This document shows positions 7,540-16,465 of a DNA stretch of 64,000 bases, piece by piece. The position numbers and the translations under genes were made by a program. Each line of letters begins with the position of its first letter. Positions within the stretch are counted from its first letter, which is position 1. The notes below the pieces were generated by a model. It saw only the letters and a list, made by a program, of their open reading frames with translations, was not told the origin of the DNA and did not search any database. Source of the DNA: Streptomyces olivaceus (lineage in GTDB: Bacteria; Actinomycetota; Actinomycetes; Streptomycetales; Streptomycetaceae); NCBI RefSeq assembly GCF_000721235.1, contig NZ_JOFH01000003.1, positions 248,001 to 312,000 on the forward strand, read 5' to 3'.

Positions 7540-8580
7540 GTGAGCAGCACGACGGGCAGCAGGATCGTGGTGACGGGCGCCACCGGCAACGTGGGCAGCA
7601 GCGTGGTGCGGCTGCTCTCCGAGGACCCGCAGGTGGGGTCGGTGCTGGGGCTGGCCCGGCGGATCCCCGGGTGGAAGCCCGCGAAGACGGAGTGGGCCGC
7701 GGTGGACCTGGCCTCCGACCGGGCCGACCTGACCGACCTGGCCGGTCACTTGGCCGCCGCCGACGCGGTGGTGCATCTGGCCTGGGCCTTCCAGCCGACG
7801 CACGACCCGGCGACGACCTGGCGCACCAACGTACTGGGCTCCATCCGGGTCTTCGACGCGGTGGCCGCTGCCGGAGTACCGGCGCTGGTGCACGCCTCGT
7901 CGGTCGGCGCGTACTCGCCGGGCCCGAAGGACCGCGCGGTGGACGAGTCGTGGCCGACGCACGGCTGGCCGGACGCCGCGTACTGCCGGGAGAAGGCCTA
8001 TCTGGAACGGGCCCTGGACACCTTCGAGCGGGACCATTCCGACATCAGGGTGGTGCGGATGCGCCCCGCCTTCCTCTTCAAGCGCGAGTCGGCCAGCGAG
8101 CAGCGCCGGATCTTCGGCGGCAGGTTCCTGCCGGGCCCGGCGGCGCGCCCGGATCTCCTCCCCTTCCTGCCGGACGTCCCCGGGCTGCGGGCCCAGGCCC
8201 TGCACACCGACGACGCGGCCCACGCCTACCGGCTGGCGGCACATTCCGCGGACGCCCGCGGGCCGTTCAACCTGGCGGCCGACCCTCCGGTGGACGCGCG
8301 ACTGCTGAGCGAGATGACCGGGACCCGGCCGGTACGGCTTCCCCGCAGCGCGGCCCGCTCCGCCGTCGCCGCCGCCTGGGGCCTGCGGCTGCTGCCCGCC
8401 TCGCCGCACCTGTTCGACGCGGTGCTCGGGCTGCCGCTCATGGACTGCACACGGGCCCGGGTCGAGCTGGGCTGGCGGCCCACGCGTACGGCCACGGAGG
8501 TGCTGGAGGAGTTCCTGCGCGGCTTCCAGCAGGGTGCCGGCGCGGACACCGCGCCGCTGCGAGGGCGCAAGGTCGGTTGA
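7540..8580 (+). CDS. NAD-dependent epimerase/dehydratase family protein
   Basis: A 346-residue extended short-chain dehydrogenase. The N-terminal Rossmann fold has VVTGATGNVGS (about 10-20) for NAD(P), an aspartate ending beta-3, and the catalytic Ser in HASSVGAYSP with a YCREKAYLE segment holding the Tyr-xxx-Lys pair. The C-terminal third is the substrate domain, ending in ELGWRPTRTATEVLEEFLRG as in sugar-nucleotide epimerase relatives. The substrate is unknown. The GTG start follows GGAGAGGAG. It may belong to a general-stress regulon if the upstream element is real. Confidence 0.87.
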   Translation: MSSTTGSRIVVTGATGNVGSSVVRLLSEDPQVGSVLGLARRIPGWKPAKTEWAAVDLASDRADLTDLAGHLAAADAVVHLAWAFQPTHDPATTWRTNVLGSIRVFDAVAAAGVPALVHASSVGAYSPGPKDRAVDESWPTHGWPDAAYCREKAYLERALDTFERDHSDIRVVRMRPAFLFKRESASEQRRIFGGRFLPGPAARPDLLPFLPDVPGLRAQALHTDDAAHAYRLAAHSADARGPFNLAADPPVDARLLSEMTGTRPVRLPRSAARSAVAAAWGLRLLPASPHLFDAVLGLPLMDCTRARVELGWRPTRTATEVLEEFLRGFQQGAGADTAPLRGRKVG

Positions 8581-8590
8581 GCACGCGCGC

Positions 8591-8627
8591 GAGGGAGGGG
8601 ACGGGGTTGGTGCCCGCCCCCTCCCTC
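8591..8627 (+). terminator. Strong hairpin after the epimerase gene
   Basis: GAGGGAGGGG (8591-8600) pairs base for base with CCCCTCCCTC (8618-8627) around a 17-base loop that can itself fold. Confidence 0.6.
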
Positions 8628-8647
8628 AGTCCCTCAGTCCCTCAGTC
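8624..8647. repeat. Three tandem copies of CCTCAGTC
   Basis: An 8-bp unit is repeated three times directly after the terminator stem. It is non-coding and may vary by slippage. Confidence 0.7.
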
Positions 8648-8714
8648 TCCCCCGGTTCGCGTCTCGGCTGTACGGCCGTTCGGCTCAGCCGTTCGCGTGC
8701 GGGCGTTCAGGCCC

Positions 8715-9008
8715 TCAGCCCGGGGACTCGTCCGGCACGGGGTGCTCCGGGTGCACGGCGCCCGAGTGGGGTGCGCCCTGGCGGCCCGTTCCCGCTTCGT
8801 CGGTGTCGGGCACGTCCCTCTCGGCCTCTTCCCCCTCAGCCCTTTCGTCAGCCTCTTCGTCGTCCAGGCCCTGGAGGTGCTCACGCTGCTCGCGGGTGGG
8901 CGCGGCGGCCTCCCACGGGTCGTCGTGGTCGCCGGCCTGCTGGTCCGGCAGGTCCCGCGGGACCGGGGTGCCGTTCTCACCCGGTCCCTCGTGGCGGCGG
9001 TCCGTCAC
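8715..9008 (-). CDS. Small acidic hydrophilic protein of unknown function (97 aa)
   Basis: A 97-residue protein very rich in Glu, Asp, Gln, Pro and Gly, with no predicted hydrophobic core; it is probably disordered. It starts at GTG 9008 with AGGAGGGA at a proper distance and ends at 8715. Such short acidic proteins are common in Streptomyces and remain unstudied. The strong ribosome site is the main reason to accept it. Confidence 0.62.
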   Translation of the reverse strand: MTDRRHEGPGENGTPVPRDLPDQQAGDHDDPWEAAAPTREQREHLQGLDDEEADERAEGEEAERDVPDTDEAGTGRQGAPHSGAVHPEHPVPDESPG

Positions 9009-9159
9009 GGCACGCTCCCTCCTGCGGTTTCCCGGTGGTCCGAGCGGCTCCGGGTACCTCCGCGTCGGGCGCCGAAACCCCCGCCGGGGCGGGCACCGCG
9101 CACCGGAGCGCCGTCACGCTCCACGGCGCCCGGTCCTCACCGCGGTATGTCCCGGGGCC

Positions 9160-10449
9160 TCACCGCGGTGCCCGCTCCGCGAGGGCCGTGCGCCAGGCCG
9201 GGGCCGGGGAGGCGGGGACGGGATCCGGGCGTCGCCCGCCGCGCGCGAAGAAGTCGGCGAGCGGCAGGATCGCGGCGCCGACGGTGACCGCGTCCGGTCC
9301 GAGCCGCCCCAGTTCCACCGTCACCTTCTGCGCGGGGTGGCGCAGCGCGTACGACACGGCGTGGCGGCGGACGGCGGGCAGGAAGCGGGTGCCGAGCCTC
9401 AGGCCGGCCCAGCCGCCGATGAGGATGCGCTCGGGCTGGAAGAGGTTGATGAGGTCGGAGAGGCCCGCGCCCAGGTACTCGGCGGTCTCCTCCAGGACCG
9501 CGAGGGCGACCGGGTCGGCCGCCTCGCCGCCGGACGGGTAGGCCGCGGCGAGCATCGCGGACAGGGCGGTCTCCTCGTCGGTCCCCCCGGGCACCCGGCC
9601 GCCCTCCTCGCGCCAGCGGGCAAGGAGCGACTCGGCACCCGCGTACGCCTCCAGGCAGCCGGACGCCCCGCACCGGCAGCGGCGCCCCCTGACCCGTACC
9701 GTCAGATGGCCCCACTCGACCGCACGGCCCTGCTCGGCGTCGGGCGTGACGAGGCTGGCGCCGACGCCGGAGCCGAAGAGGACCACGACCGCGTTGCGGG
9801 CCCCGCGCCCGGCGCCGAACCACATCTCGGCCTGGCCGAGGGTCTTGGCGCCGTTGTCGATGAGGTAAGGGACGGTGTCCGGGAGCGGGGAGCCGGACCG
9901 GAGCAGGGCCTCCAGCGGAACCGCGTCCCAGCCGATGGTCTGCCCGTGCACGACGGCGCCGAGGTCCGGCGTGTGCTCGACGATGCCCGGGACGCCGATG
10001 CCGGCGCCGAGCAGCCGGCCGGGCGGCAGACCGGCCCTGTCCAGCACCTCGGCGACGCCCTCGTGGATGTGGCCGACGACGGCCTCGACGTCGGGGGACT
10101 GCTGTGTCAGCGGACGTTCGGCGCGGGCGAGTTCGGTCAGGGTCAGGTCGAAGAGTTCGACCCGGACCCGGGTCTCGCCGACGTCCACGCCGATCAGGTG
10201 GCCGCTGGCCGGGGCTACGCGCAGCAGGGTGCGCGGCCGGCCGCCGTCGGAGCCGACGCTGCCCGCCTCCTCCACCAGGCCGTCGGCGACCAGGTCGGCG
10301 ACGACGTTGCTGACGGAACCCGAGCTGAGACCGGTCGCCGGGCCGAGTTCGAAACGGCTGAGCGGTCCGTCGAAGTAGAGCCGCTGCAGTACGGCCGTAC
10401 GGTTGGCCCGTCTCAGGTCGCGCACCGTGCGCCCGCTCCGCCCCGCCAT
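9160..10449 (-). CDS. ROK-family transcriptional repressor
   Basis: A 429-residue regulator. A winged helix-turn-helix occupies about residues 10-75 (FELGPATGLSSGSVSNVVAD). The sugar-kinase-fold ROK domain follows, with LIGVDVGETRVRVELFD for phosphate binding, and a ROK zinc/metal motif of CRCGASGCLEAYAG. Proteins of the NagC/XylR/Mlc type bind a sugar or sugar phosphate and release operators. No sugar-transport genes adjoin it; the divergent neighbour is the FBP protein, and a palindrome sits in the 180 bp between them. ATG 10449 follows GGGAGGAA. Confidence 0.9.
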   Translation of the reverse strand: MAGRSGRTVRDLRRANRTAVLQRLYFDGPLSRFELGPATGLSSGSVSNVVADLVADGLVEEAGSVGSDGGRPRTLLRVAPASGHLIGVDVGETRVRVELFDLTLTELARAERPLTQQSPDVEAVVGHIHEGVAEVLDRAGLPPGRLLGAGIGVPGIVEHTPDLGAVVHGQTIGWDAVPLEALLRSGSPLPDTVPYLIDNGAKTLGQAEMWFGAGRGARNAVVVLFGSGVGASLVTPDAEQGRAVEWGHLTVRVRGRRCRCGASGCLEAYAGAESLLARWREEGGRVPGGTDEETALSAMLAAAYPSGGEAADPVALAVLEETAEYLGAGLSDLINLFQPERILIGGWAGLRLGTRFLPAVRRHAVSYALRHPAQKVTVELGRLGPDAVTVGAAILPLADFFARGGRRPDPVPASPAPAWRTALAERAPR

Positions 10450-10573
10450 GGTGGCTTCCTCCCGTGCCGTGCCCGGCCTGCAAACATACATCCGACCCGG
10501 CGCCGCCCGCTTGCCGAAGCCGCCTCGGTAAACCGTTGGCCCGTTGCCCCCGCGTCTATTTACGCTAGGCGGA

Positions 10574-10592
10574 AACCTAGGCAGCTTAGGTT
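10574..10592. promoter_or_regulatory. 19-bp palindrome between the divergent ROK and FBP genes
   Basis: AACCTAGGCAGCTTAGGTT has six-base perfect arms (AACCTA/TAGGTT) and two further matched positions in the centre. It lies 38 bp before the FBP start in the only AT-richer part of the gap, a good place for a ROK operator. Confidence 0.42.
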
Positions 10593-10629
10593 CAGCCGGT
10601 ACCGAGAACGAATCCGCAGGGAGACCTCC

Positions 10630-11124
10630 GTGAGAGCACTCGCCGAGAAGGACGTCCGCGCCTCCTTCATCAACTGCTCCAAGGGCGAGGCCAAGCGCCT
10701 GGCCGTCCCCCGCGACCTCGGCGAACGCCCCTGGGACGATCTCGACTTCCTCGGCTGGCGCGACCCCGGGGCGCCGGACCGCAGCTACCTCGTGACCGAC
10801 CACGACGGACGCCTCACCGGCGTGGCCCTGCGCTTCCAGACCGCCAGGAGCGGCTTCTTCCAGCGCAGCCTGTGCGCCCTGTGCCTCACCGCGCACCCTC
10901 GCGGCGGGGTCTCGCTGATGACGGCGCGCAAGGCGGGCGCGGCGGGCCGCCAGGGCGATTCGGTGGGCCTGTACATGTGCACCGACCTGGCCTGTTCCCT
11001 GTATCTGCGGGGCAAGAAGGTTCCGCAGGGCGGTACCCGCATCGAGGAGAGCCTGACGCTGGAGGAGCAGGCCGCCCGGACCCTCGGCAACCTGTCCGGC
11101 TTCCTCGCCAAGGTCGCCGGCTGA
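10630..11124 (+). CDS. FBP (FusB-like) treble-clef zinc-finger protein
   Basis: A 164-residue protein resembling the C-terminal FBP domain of fibronectin/elongation-factor-G-binding proteins, the family of FusB. Two cysteine pairs, CALC (about 82-85) and CTDLAC (about 116-121), would hold one zinc in a treble-clef finger. FusB rescues EF-G from fusidic acid; actinobacterial relatives are usually annotated by domain only, and the N-terminal helical region of true FusB is short here. The start is GTG 10630 after AGGGAGA. Confidence 0.8.
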   Translation: MRALAEKDVRASFINCSKGEAKRLAVPRDLGERPWDDLDFLGWRDPGAPDRSYLVTDHDGRLTGVALRFQTARSGFFQRSLCALCLTAHPRGGVSLMTARKAGAAGRQGDSVGLYMCTDLACSLYLRGKKVPQGGTRIEESLTLEEQAARTLGNLSGFLAKVAG

Positions 11125-11239
11125 CGATCGCGGACGCGCGCCGCCGCCCGGCGCGTGGGAACCGCTGCCGCCCCCTCGGCCCGGCTACCGTCCTTGTCCG
11201 GATACGTTCGAGGCGCTTGGGAAAGGAAACGCCCCAAGG

Positions 11240-12505
11240 ATGCGGGATGTGCGGGATCTGCGTGAGGCCGTGAGGTCGGCTCTGCGGCGTGTGAAGTGGC
11301 TCAGCGACCCCGTGGTCGCACAGGCCCTGCGCTCGGCCGCCGCCGCCTCTATCGCCTATGTCATCGCGGTACGTCTGACCCCGGACAAGTCGGCGGCGCC
11401 GCTCACCGCGCCGCTGACGGCCCTGCTGGTCGTCCAGGTCACCTTGTACGCGACGCTGAAGATGAGCTTCCGCCGGGTCAACGCGGTGGTGGCAGGGGTC
11501 CTGGTCGCGATCGCCTTCAGCCAGCTGGTCGGGCTGAGCTGGTGGAGCCTGGGCCTGCTGATCGTGGCGGCACTGGGCGTCGGGCACCTGGTGAGGGCGC
11601 ACGAGTTCACCGCCGAGGTGGCGATCAGCGCGATGCTGGTGCTCGGGGTGACCTCGCACGGGAGCCTGGCCTGGGCCCGGGTGGTCGAGACCCTGATCGG
11701 GGCGACCGTGGGGCTGGCCTTCAACCTGTTCCTCGCCCCTCCGGTGTGGCTGGAGCAGGCCGGCGAGTCCGTGGTGGGGCTGGCCCGGCAGGTGCGCCAA
11801 CTGCTGCTGCGCATGGGCGAGGAGGCGGCCGGAAGTACGGCGTTCCACGAGGCGGCGGCCCGGCTGCACGAGGCCCGGCGGCTCGACCACGACATCGGCG
11901 AGGTGGACGAGGACCTCCGCCAGGCCGAGGACAGCCTGCGGTTCAATCCCCGGGTGCGCGAGGGGCTGCTGCACCGGGTGGTGCTGCGCACCGGTCTGGA
12001 CACGCTGGAGATCTGCACGGTGGTCATGCGGGTCCTCGCCCGCAGCTTCACCGACCTCGCGAAGGAACGCGAGCCCGAGCCCCTCTTCCCGGCGGAGACG
12101 GGCGCCACGATCCAGCAGTTGCTGTCCGAGATCGCCGACGCGGTGGTGAGCTTCTCGGTCCTGGTCACCACGAACGCCAGTGGGGACGCAGAGTCCGCGG
12201 AGGAGCGCCTGGCCACCGAGCTGCGGCAGGCAGCGGTCACCCGGGACCGGCTGGACGAGCTGCTCCTGGCGGAGGTGCGGCGCGACTCCCGGCAGTGGCA
12301 GTTGCAGGGCGCGGTGCTGGCCGAGGTCAATCGCATCATCGACGAGATGGACACCGAGCACCGTTCCCGCCGGCTCCTGGAGGAGCTGGACCGGCACACG
12401 CGCGAGCAGCGCGAGCGCATGCCGCGGCTGACCCGGCTGCGGGACCGGGTCCGGCGTCTGTTCCGCCGGCGGAACCGCGGGGCCGCCGCGCGGCGTTCCT
12501 CCTGA
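11240..12505 (+). CDS. FUSC/aromatic acid exporter-like membrane protein
   Basis: A 421-residue membrane protein with about six helices between 28 and 165 (starting AAAASIAYVIAVRL) and a long charged C-terminal region of about 250 residues predicted to be helical and cytosolic. The PLTALLVVQVTLYATLKMSFRR segment is characteristic of FUSC/ArAE proteins. It is the second member in this window but is not a close tandem copy of the one at 6043. The substrate is unknown. The start is ATG 11240. Confidence 0.8.
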   Translation: MRDVRDLREAVRSALRRVKWLSDPVVAQALRSAAAASIAYVIAVRLTPDKSAAPLTAPLTALLVVQVTLYATLKMSFRRVNAVVAGVLVAIAFSQLVGLSWWSLGLLIVAALGVGHLVRAHEFTAEVAISAMLVLGVTSHGSLAWARVVETLIGATVGLAFNLFLAPPVWLEQAGESVVGLARQVRQLLLRMGEEAAGSTAFHEAAARLHEARRLDHDIGEVDEDLRQAEDSLRFNPRVREGLLHRVVLRTGLDTLEICTVVMRVLARSFTDLAKEREPEPLFPAETGATIQQLLSEIADAVVSFSVLVTTNASGDAESAEERLATELRQAAVTRDRLDELLLAEVRRDSRQWQLQGAVLAEVNRIIDEMDTEHRSRRLLEELDRHTREQRERMPRLTRLRDRVRRLFRRRNRGAAARRSS

Positions 12506-12554
12506 GGAGCGGTGGAACACCGGAACAGAAGTCGCGGAGGAAGCACACGGAAAC

Positions 12555-12578
12555 GGAACAGGACACGGAACAGGACAC
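12555..12578. repeat. Two tandem copies of a 12-bp unit
   Basis: GGAACAGGACAC occurs at 12555-12566 and again at 12567-12578. A second short direct repeat, GAGTCACGGA, follows at 12598 and 12611. Both lie in the 128 bp gap before the next gene. Confidence 0.6.
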
Positions 12579-12633
12579 AGAGACAGGGCGCGGAAGAGAG
12601 TCACGGAATAGAGTCACGGACGAGGGAGCGCGG

Positions 12634-13686
12634 ATGACGGACGCCGGTGTGCGGATCGACGGGAACCGGCTGGTGCTGCCGGGCGGCGCGGGGGTGCGGT
12701 TCGTCCGCACCCTGCGACTGCCCGAGACGGGCACCCATCCGCTGCCGCCCGGCCTCGGCGACTTCCCGCTCCGCCGGGTCGCCGACCACGCCGACACCGT
12801 GCCCGAGTCGTGGCGGGCCCGCGGCGGGGTGATGCTCCCGGTGTACCTGCGCGAGGCCATGTGGCTGAGCTTCGCCGGTACGCGGGAGCCGGCCGCGCTC
12901 CAGGTCGGGGTCGGCAAGGTGTGCGCGGTCTCGGGGCGGCCCTGGAGCGACCGGCTGTCCCGCGACCCGCAGAACTACGTGATCCTGCCGCGCCAGCCCT
13001 GGCTGGACGGCATCAACTCGGGCACGGGCACGGTCCGCCAGTTCGTGGCGGTGCCGCTCGGCATGGGGGCGACCGTCGAGGGCCAGGTCACCGGGGAGGA
13101 GGTCTGGGGCGGCGTCCAGTTGCAGGCGTTCCGCCTGAACGCGACGGAGCTGGCCCGTTGGCGGGAGGAGGAGCGGCACCGCGCCGAACTGCGGCGCCGG
13201 GCGGCCCGTTCGGGCGGGGCACTCGGCGCTCCGGCACCGGGCTCGGCGCCCGCCGCGCCGGGTGGGGCCCCGGGCTACGGCGCTGCGCCCGGGGCCCGTT
13301 CGGCACCGGCCATGGGGCTGGGCGTCGGGGGCTCCATGCGCCAGGAGGTGTACCGCGACGAACGGCCCCCGGCCGACTGGGCCGAGCGCCCGGCCGGCCG
13401 GGTCTTCGTCCACCTGGTGACGCCTCCTCAGTGGCGCCGCATCACCGGCGAGGAGCCGCCGCCGTCCCCGGTCGACCGGGCCGCGTACACCCGGGCGGGT
13501 CTTCCCTGGTACGACTACTACGACGAGGACGCCGACGACCTGGCCCCCACCGAGCCGCTGCGGGACGTGCGGCCCGTCGGCGACTGGATCGGGGACGACC
13601 ACGAGCCGTGGCAGGCACCGGGCGAGCAACAGGTCCGCCCCGTCAAGGACACCCCGGGCAAGACCGTGGAGGACGGGGACTGGTAG
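12634..13686 (+). CDS. Conserved protein of unknown function (350 aa)
   Basis: A 350-residue soluble protein. Residues 1-180 look like a folded beta-rich domain with a conserved-looking stretch (LPRQPWLDGINSG, then PLGMGATVEGQVTG). Residues 190-230 are an Ala/Gly/Pro linker. The rest is acidic, with a WYDYYDEDADD cluster. I recognise no named domain. ATG 12634 follows GAGGGAG. It may be co-transcribed with the FUSC gene 128 bp upstream. Confidence 0.75.
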   Translation: MTDAGVRIDGNRLVLPGGAGVRFVRTLRLPETGTHPLPPGLGDFPLRRVADHADTVPESWRARGGVMLPVYLREAMWLSFAGTREPAALQVGVGKVCAVSGRPWSDRLSRDPQNYVILPRQPWLDGINSGTGTVRQFVAVPLGMGATVEGQVTGEEVWGGVQLQAFRLNATELARWREEERHRAELRRRAARSGGALGAPAPGSAPAAPGGAPGYGAAPGARSAPAMGLGVGGSMRQEVYRDERPPADWAERPAGRVFVHLVTPPQWRRITGEEPPPSPVDRAAYTRAGLPWYDYYDEDADDLAPTEPLRDVRPVGDWIGDDHEPWQAPGEQQVRPVKDTPGKTVEDGDW

Positions 13687-13810
13687 GCGGGAACGGGCGG
13701 CCGGGGCACCACCTGTCGGTCCCCGGCAGGCCCCCGCCGGCCGACGTGGTCTGATGTGCGAGCACAGGGAGTCGGCGCCGGTGGCGGCGCGGCGGTGGGA
13801 GGAGCACGGG

Positions 13811-15022
13811 ATGAGCGGTGGCGGCTGGAGCAGGCGGCGGTTCGTCGGCCTGCTCGGCCGGACGGCCGGTGTGGCGGCGCTGCCCGCGGCGGCGTGCGGC
13901 GGACCGTCGGAGCCGGACGCCCCGGCGCCGTCCGGGTCCTCCGCGGCGCCGGGCGCCGGCACGGGCGCGTCGGGCAGGCAGCGAGGATCCTCCGGGCCGC
14001 GCCCGCTGTACGTCGGCACGTACACCTCGGCCGAGGGCGGCGGCGAGGGGATCGGCCTCGCCGAGTACGACGCCGGCACCGGCCGGATCACCGGCCGAGG
14101 TGTCCTCACCGGCGTGGCCGACCCCTCGTACCTCACGGTGCACCCCGACGGCCGCACCCTGTACGCGGTGAGCGAGCGGGAGGACGGTGCGGTGACCGCG
14201 GTGCGGCTGTCGGACCGCACGGTCCTGGGCAGCCGGAGCACCGGCACGGCGGCGCCGTGTCACCTGTCCGTGCATCCGGGCGGACGCTGGCTGCTGAGCG
14301 CGGCCTACGGTTCGGGCAGCGTCGCCGTGCACCCCGTCGAGGCCTCGGGCGCGATCGGTGAGCGCACCGGCCTGGTGACCCACTCCGCTCCCCCGCCGGG
14401 CCCCGGACAGCAGGGCCCGCACGCGCACCAGGTCGTCACCGCTCCCGACGGCGGGCACGTCCTCGCGGTGGACCTGGGCACGGACACCGTGTACACCTAC
14501 CGCCTGGACGACGGGGCGGGCACCCTCACCGAGGTCGCGCGGGCCCGGACCCGGCCGGGCGCCGGACCGCGCCACCTCACCTTCCACCCGGGCGGGCGCC
14601 ACGCCTACCTCGCCAACGAGCTCGACAACACCGTGGCGGTCTGCGGCTACGACCCGGACACCGGGCGTCTGACCGTCGGCGAGGCCCAGTCGACGGGCAC
14701 GGGGTCCGGCACCAACCACCCGGCGCAGTTCCTGGTGACGGCCGACGGCGCGTACGCCTTCCTCGCCAACCGGGGGCACAACAGCCTCACGCGTTACGCG
14801 GTGGAGGCGGGCGGTGCCCGGCTGCGGCTGCTCGGCACGGTGCCGGCGGGCGGCGACTTCCCCCGGCAGATCGCGTTCTCCCCGGACGGCGCGCTGCTGT
14901 TCGCGGCGCATCAGCGGTCCGGGACGGTCGCTGTGTTCCACGTGTCCGGGGAGGACGGCGGACTGCGGCCCGCGGGCGAGCCGTTCGCCTCACCCGTCGC
15001 CGTCTGTGCGCTGCCGCTGTAG
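13811..15022 (+). CDS. Exported lactonase-family beta-propeller protein
   Basis: A 403-residue protein of the 6-phosphogluconolactonase (YbhE-type, seven-bladed) family. The N-terminus has a twin-arginine motif SRRRFVGLL followed by AAAC at about residue 30, so it is probably a Tat-exported lipoprotein. A Ser/Ala/Gly linker leads to the propeller at about 60 (PLYVGTYTS). Repeated strands such as SYLTVHPDGRTLYAV and RHLTFHPGGRHAYLANE mark blades. An extracytoplasmic location makes a pentose-phosphate role unlikely. ATG 13811 has GGAGGAG upstream. The 3' end overlaps the opposing DUF2470 gene by 33 bp. Confidence 0.86.
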   Translation: MSGGGWSRRRFVGLLGRTAGVAALPAAACGGPSEPDAPAPSGSSAAPGAGTGASGRQRGSSGPRPLYVGTYTSAEGGGEGIGLAEYDAGTGRITGRGVLTGVADPSYLTVHPDGRTLYAVSEREDGAVTAVRLSDRTVLGSRSTGTAAPCHLSVHPGGRWLLSAAYGSGSVAVHPVEASGAIGERTGLVTHSAPPPGPGQQGPHAHQVVTAPDGGHVLAVDLGTDTVYTYRLDDGAGTLTEVARARTRPGAGPRHLTFHPGGRHAYLANELDNTVAVCGYDPDTGRLTVGEAQSTGTGSGTNHPAQFLVTADGAYAFLANRGHNSLTRYAVEAGGARLRLLGTVPAGGDFPRQIAFSPDGALLFAAHQRSGTVAVFHVSGEDGGLRPAGEPFASPVAVCALPL

Positions 15023-15715
15023 GGCGCGGGGGCAGGAGGCGGCGCTCGCCTGCGCCAGCAGGACGTGCACCCGTTCGGTGAGCTGTGCGATGTCGTCGGC
15101 GGGCGCGTGGAAGGGCAGGCGTACGTCGCCGTGCGCGCGGACGCGCTCGATGCGCAGGGTCAGCCCGTGCCGGTCCACGGCGAGCGGGCGCACCCGCACC
15201 GCGCCGTGCAGGCTGTCGGCGTCGACGAGCCGCGTCAGCCGCTCCACCGCGTCGCCGTGGCAGTCGGCGAGGTGGGTCAGCAGCCGGGCCTCGGCCAGGG
15301 CCAGCGGATCGGGCGCGGCGGCGGCGAACTCGTCGACGTCGACCACCACGGCGCCGGAGGGCTGCCGCAGGACCACGCGGGTGGGCCGGAAGGCGAGGTC
15401 CCCGTCCTCCAGCGCGAACCAGCCGGCGAGCCAGAGCCGGGCCCTGATCCGGCCGCGCACCGGGACGGGCGCCACGTCGGCGAACTCCAGCACGGCGGAC
15501 GGCTCTCCGCGCGGCGCGCAGATCGCCGCCGTCACCAGGGCGCTGTCCTCGGGTACGCGCAGGAGCACCCGGCCGTCCTCGGCCACGGTGTGCGCGCCGA
15601 CGAACTCCTCGCGGCCGCCCTCCGCGGTCACCGCGCAGGACCATGCGGCGGCGAGCACGGAGCGGGCCTGCTCCGCCGCCGCGGGCGCGGCCGTCCAGGC
15701 GTTGCGGTCACCCAT
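14990..15715 (-). CDS. DUF2470-domain protein, probably haem/iron related
   Basis: A 241-residue protein. Residues 30-140 form a split-barrel-like region and the C-terminal 85 residues a DUF2470 domain (AEARLLTHLADCHGDAVERL onward). DUF2470 is found at the end of HugZ-type haem-utilisation proteins and in plant relatives that bind haem or modulate tetrapyrrole synthesis. ATG 15715 has GGAGG at good spacing. A near-perfect DmdR/IdeR iron box lies 24 bp before the start, so expression is likely to be repressed by iron. Confidence 0.85.
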   Translation of the reverse strand: MGDRNAWTAAPAAAEQARSVLAAAWSCAVTAEGGREEFVGAHTVAEDGRVLLRVPEDSALVTAAICAPRGEPSAVLEFADVAPVPVRGRIRARLWLAGWFALEDGDLAFRPTRVVLRQPSGAVVVDVDEFAAAAPDPLALAEARLLTHLADCHGDAVERLTRLVDADSLHGAVRVRPLAVDRHGLTLRIERVRAHGDVRLPFHAPADDIAQLTERVHVLLAQASAASCPRALQRQRTDGDG

Positions 15716-15738
15716 CCTCAACCTCCGTCGTTCAACCA

Positions 15739-15757
15739 TTAGGTAAGGCTCACCTAA
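15739..15757. promoter_or_regulatory. Iron box (DmdR1/IdeR operator)
   Basis: TTAGGTAAGGCTCACCTAA differs at one of 19 positions from the S. coelicolor iron box TTAGGTTAGGCTCACCTAA, as I recall it. It sits 24 bp upstream of the DUF2470 start, where the iron-loaded repressor would block transcription. Confidence 0.85.
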
Positions 15758-15843
15758 CTTATCGGAGATCGGGGTGTGCGCCAACCACATCGCGTGATCT
15801 CTGCGTGACTTTTCGCGCGAGCGCCCCTCAGGCCATCGGCACC

Positions 15844-16452
15844 TCAGGCCGCGATGGCCCCCAGCAGCGCCCGTGCGCACAGGTCCCGCACCTGCTCGCG
15901 CCCCGGCTCCGGATCCCGCAGCCACTCCAGGCAGACCGCGGTGGTGAACGCCAGCCACCCGCGCACCGCCAGCCGTACGTCAGGACGCTCCCCGACGGCC
16001 GGGCCGAACTCCGGGTCGGCGGCCAGGGCGGCGAGGATCTGCCGCTCCTGCGCGGCGAGCGCCTGCCGGTAGACGCGGCGCACCGCCTGGTCACCGGTGG
16101 CGTCGGCGCGGTGGAAGGCACGGTAGCCGTGGGCGTGGGCCCGGACGTACTCCAGGTAGGCGTCGAGGCCCGCGGCGAGCTGCTCGCGGACCGGGACACC
16201 GGGGACGGCCGCCGTCATCCGCAGCATGCGCCCGCTCTCGCGCTCGACGACCGCCGCGAAGAACTCCCGCTTGTTCGGGAAGTAGTGGTACAGCAGCCCG
16301 CGCGAGACTCCGGCGATCTCGGCGACCTGCTCGATCCACACCTCGTCGTAGGGGCTCTCCGAGAACAGCCTCGCCCCCACCGAGAGCAGTTGCTCCCGGC
16401 GTTCGCCGGTACTGAGCCGGCGGCGGGTGCGCTCGCCCTGGGAAGCGGCCAT
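15844..16452 (-). CDS. TetR-family transcriptional regulator
   Basis: A 202-residue regulator. The N-terminal helix-turn-helix (VAEIAGVSRGLLYHYFPNKREFF, about 43-65) is the TetR signature; the remaining helices form the ligand and dimer domain. It is transcribed away from the P450 gene, 122 bp apart, an arrangement typical of a repressor of the divergent gene. Several CYP102 genes are controlled by such a repressor that senses fatty acids. The start is ATG 16452. Confidence 0.9.
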   Translation of the reverse strand: MAASQGERTRRRLSTGERREQLLSVGARLFSESPYDEVWIEQVAEIAGVSRGLLYHYFPNKREFFAAVVERESGRMLRMTAAVPGVPVREQLAAGLDAYLEYVRAHAHGYRAFHRADATGDQAVRRVYRQALAAQERQILAALAADPEFGPAVGERPDVRLAVRGWLAFTTAVCLEWLRDPEPGREQVRDLCARALLGAIAA

Positions 16453-16465
16453 GCCCGCACCTTAC

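Noticed and set aside
10574..10592. Iron-box reading of AACCTAGGCAGCTTAGGTT
   Set aside because: The arms point the opposite way (AACCTA...TAGGTT rather than TTAGGT...ACCTAA), unlike the true box at 15739-15757.
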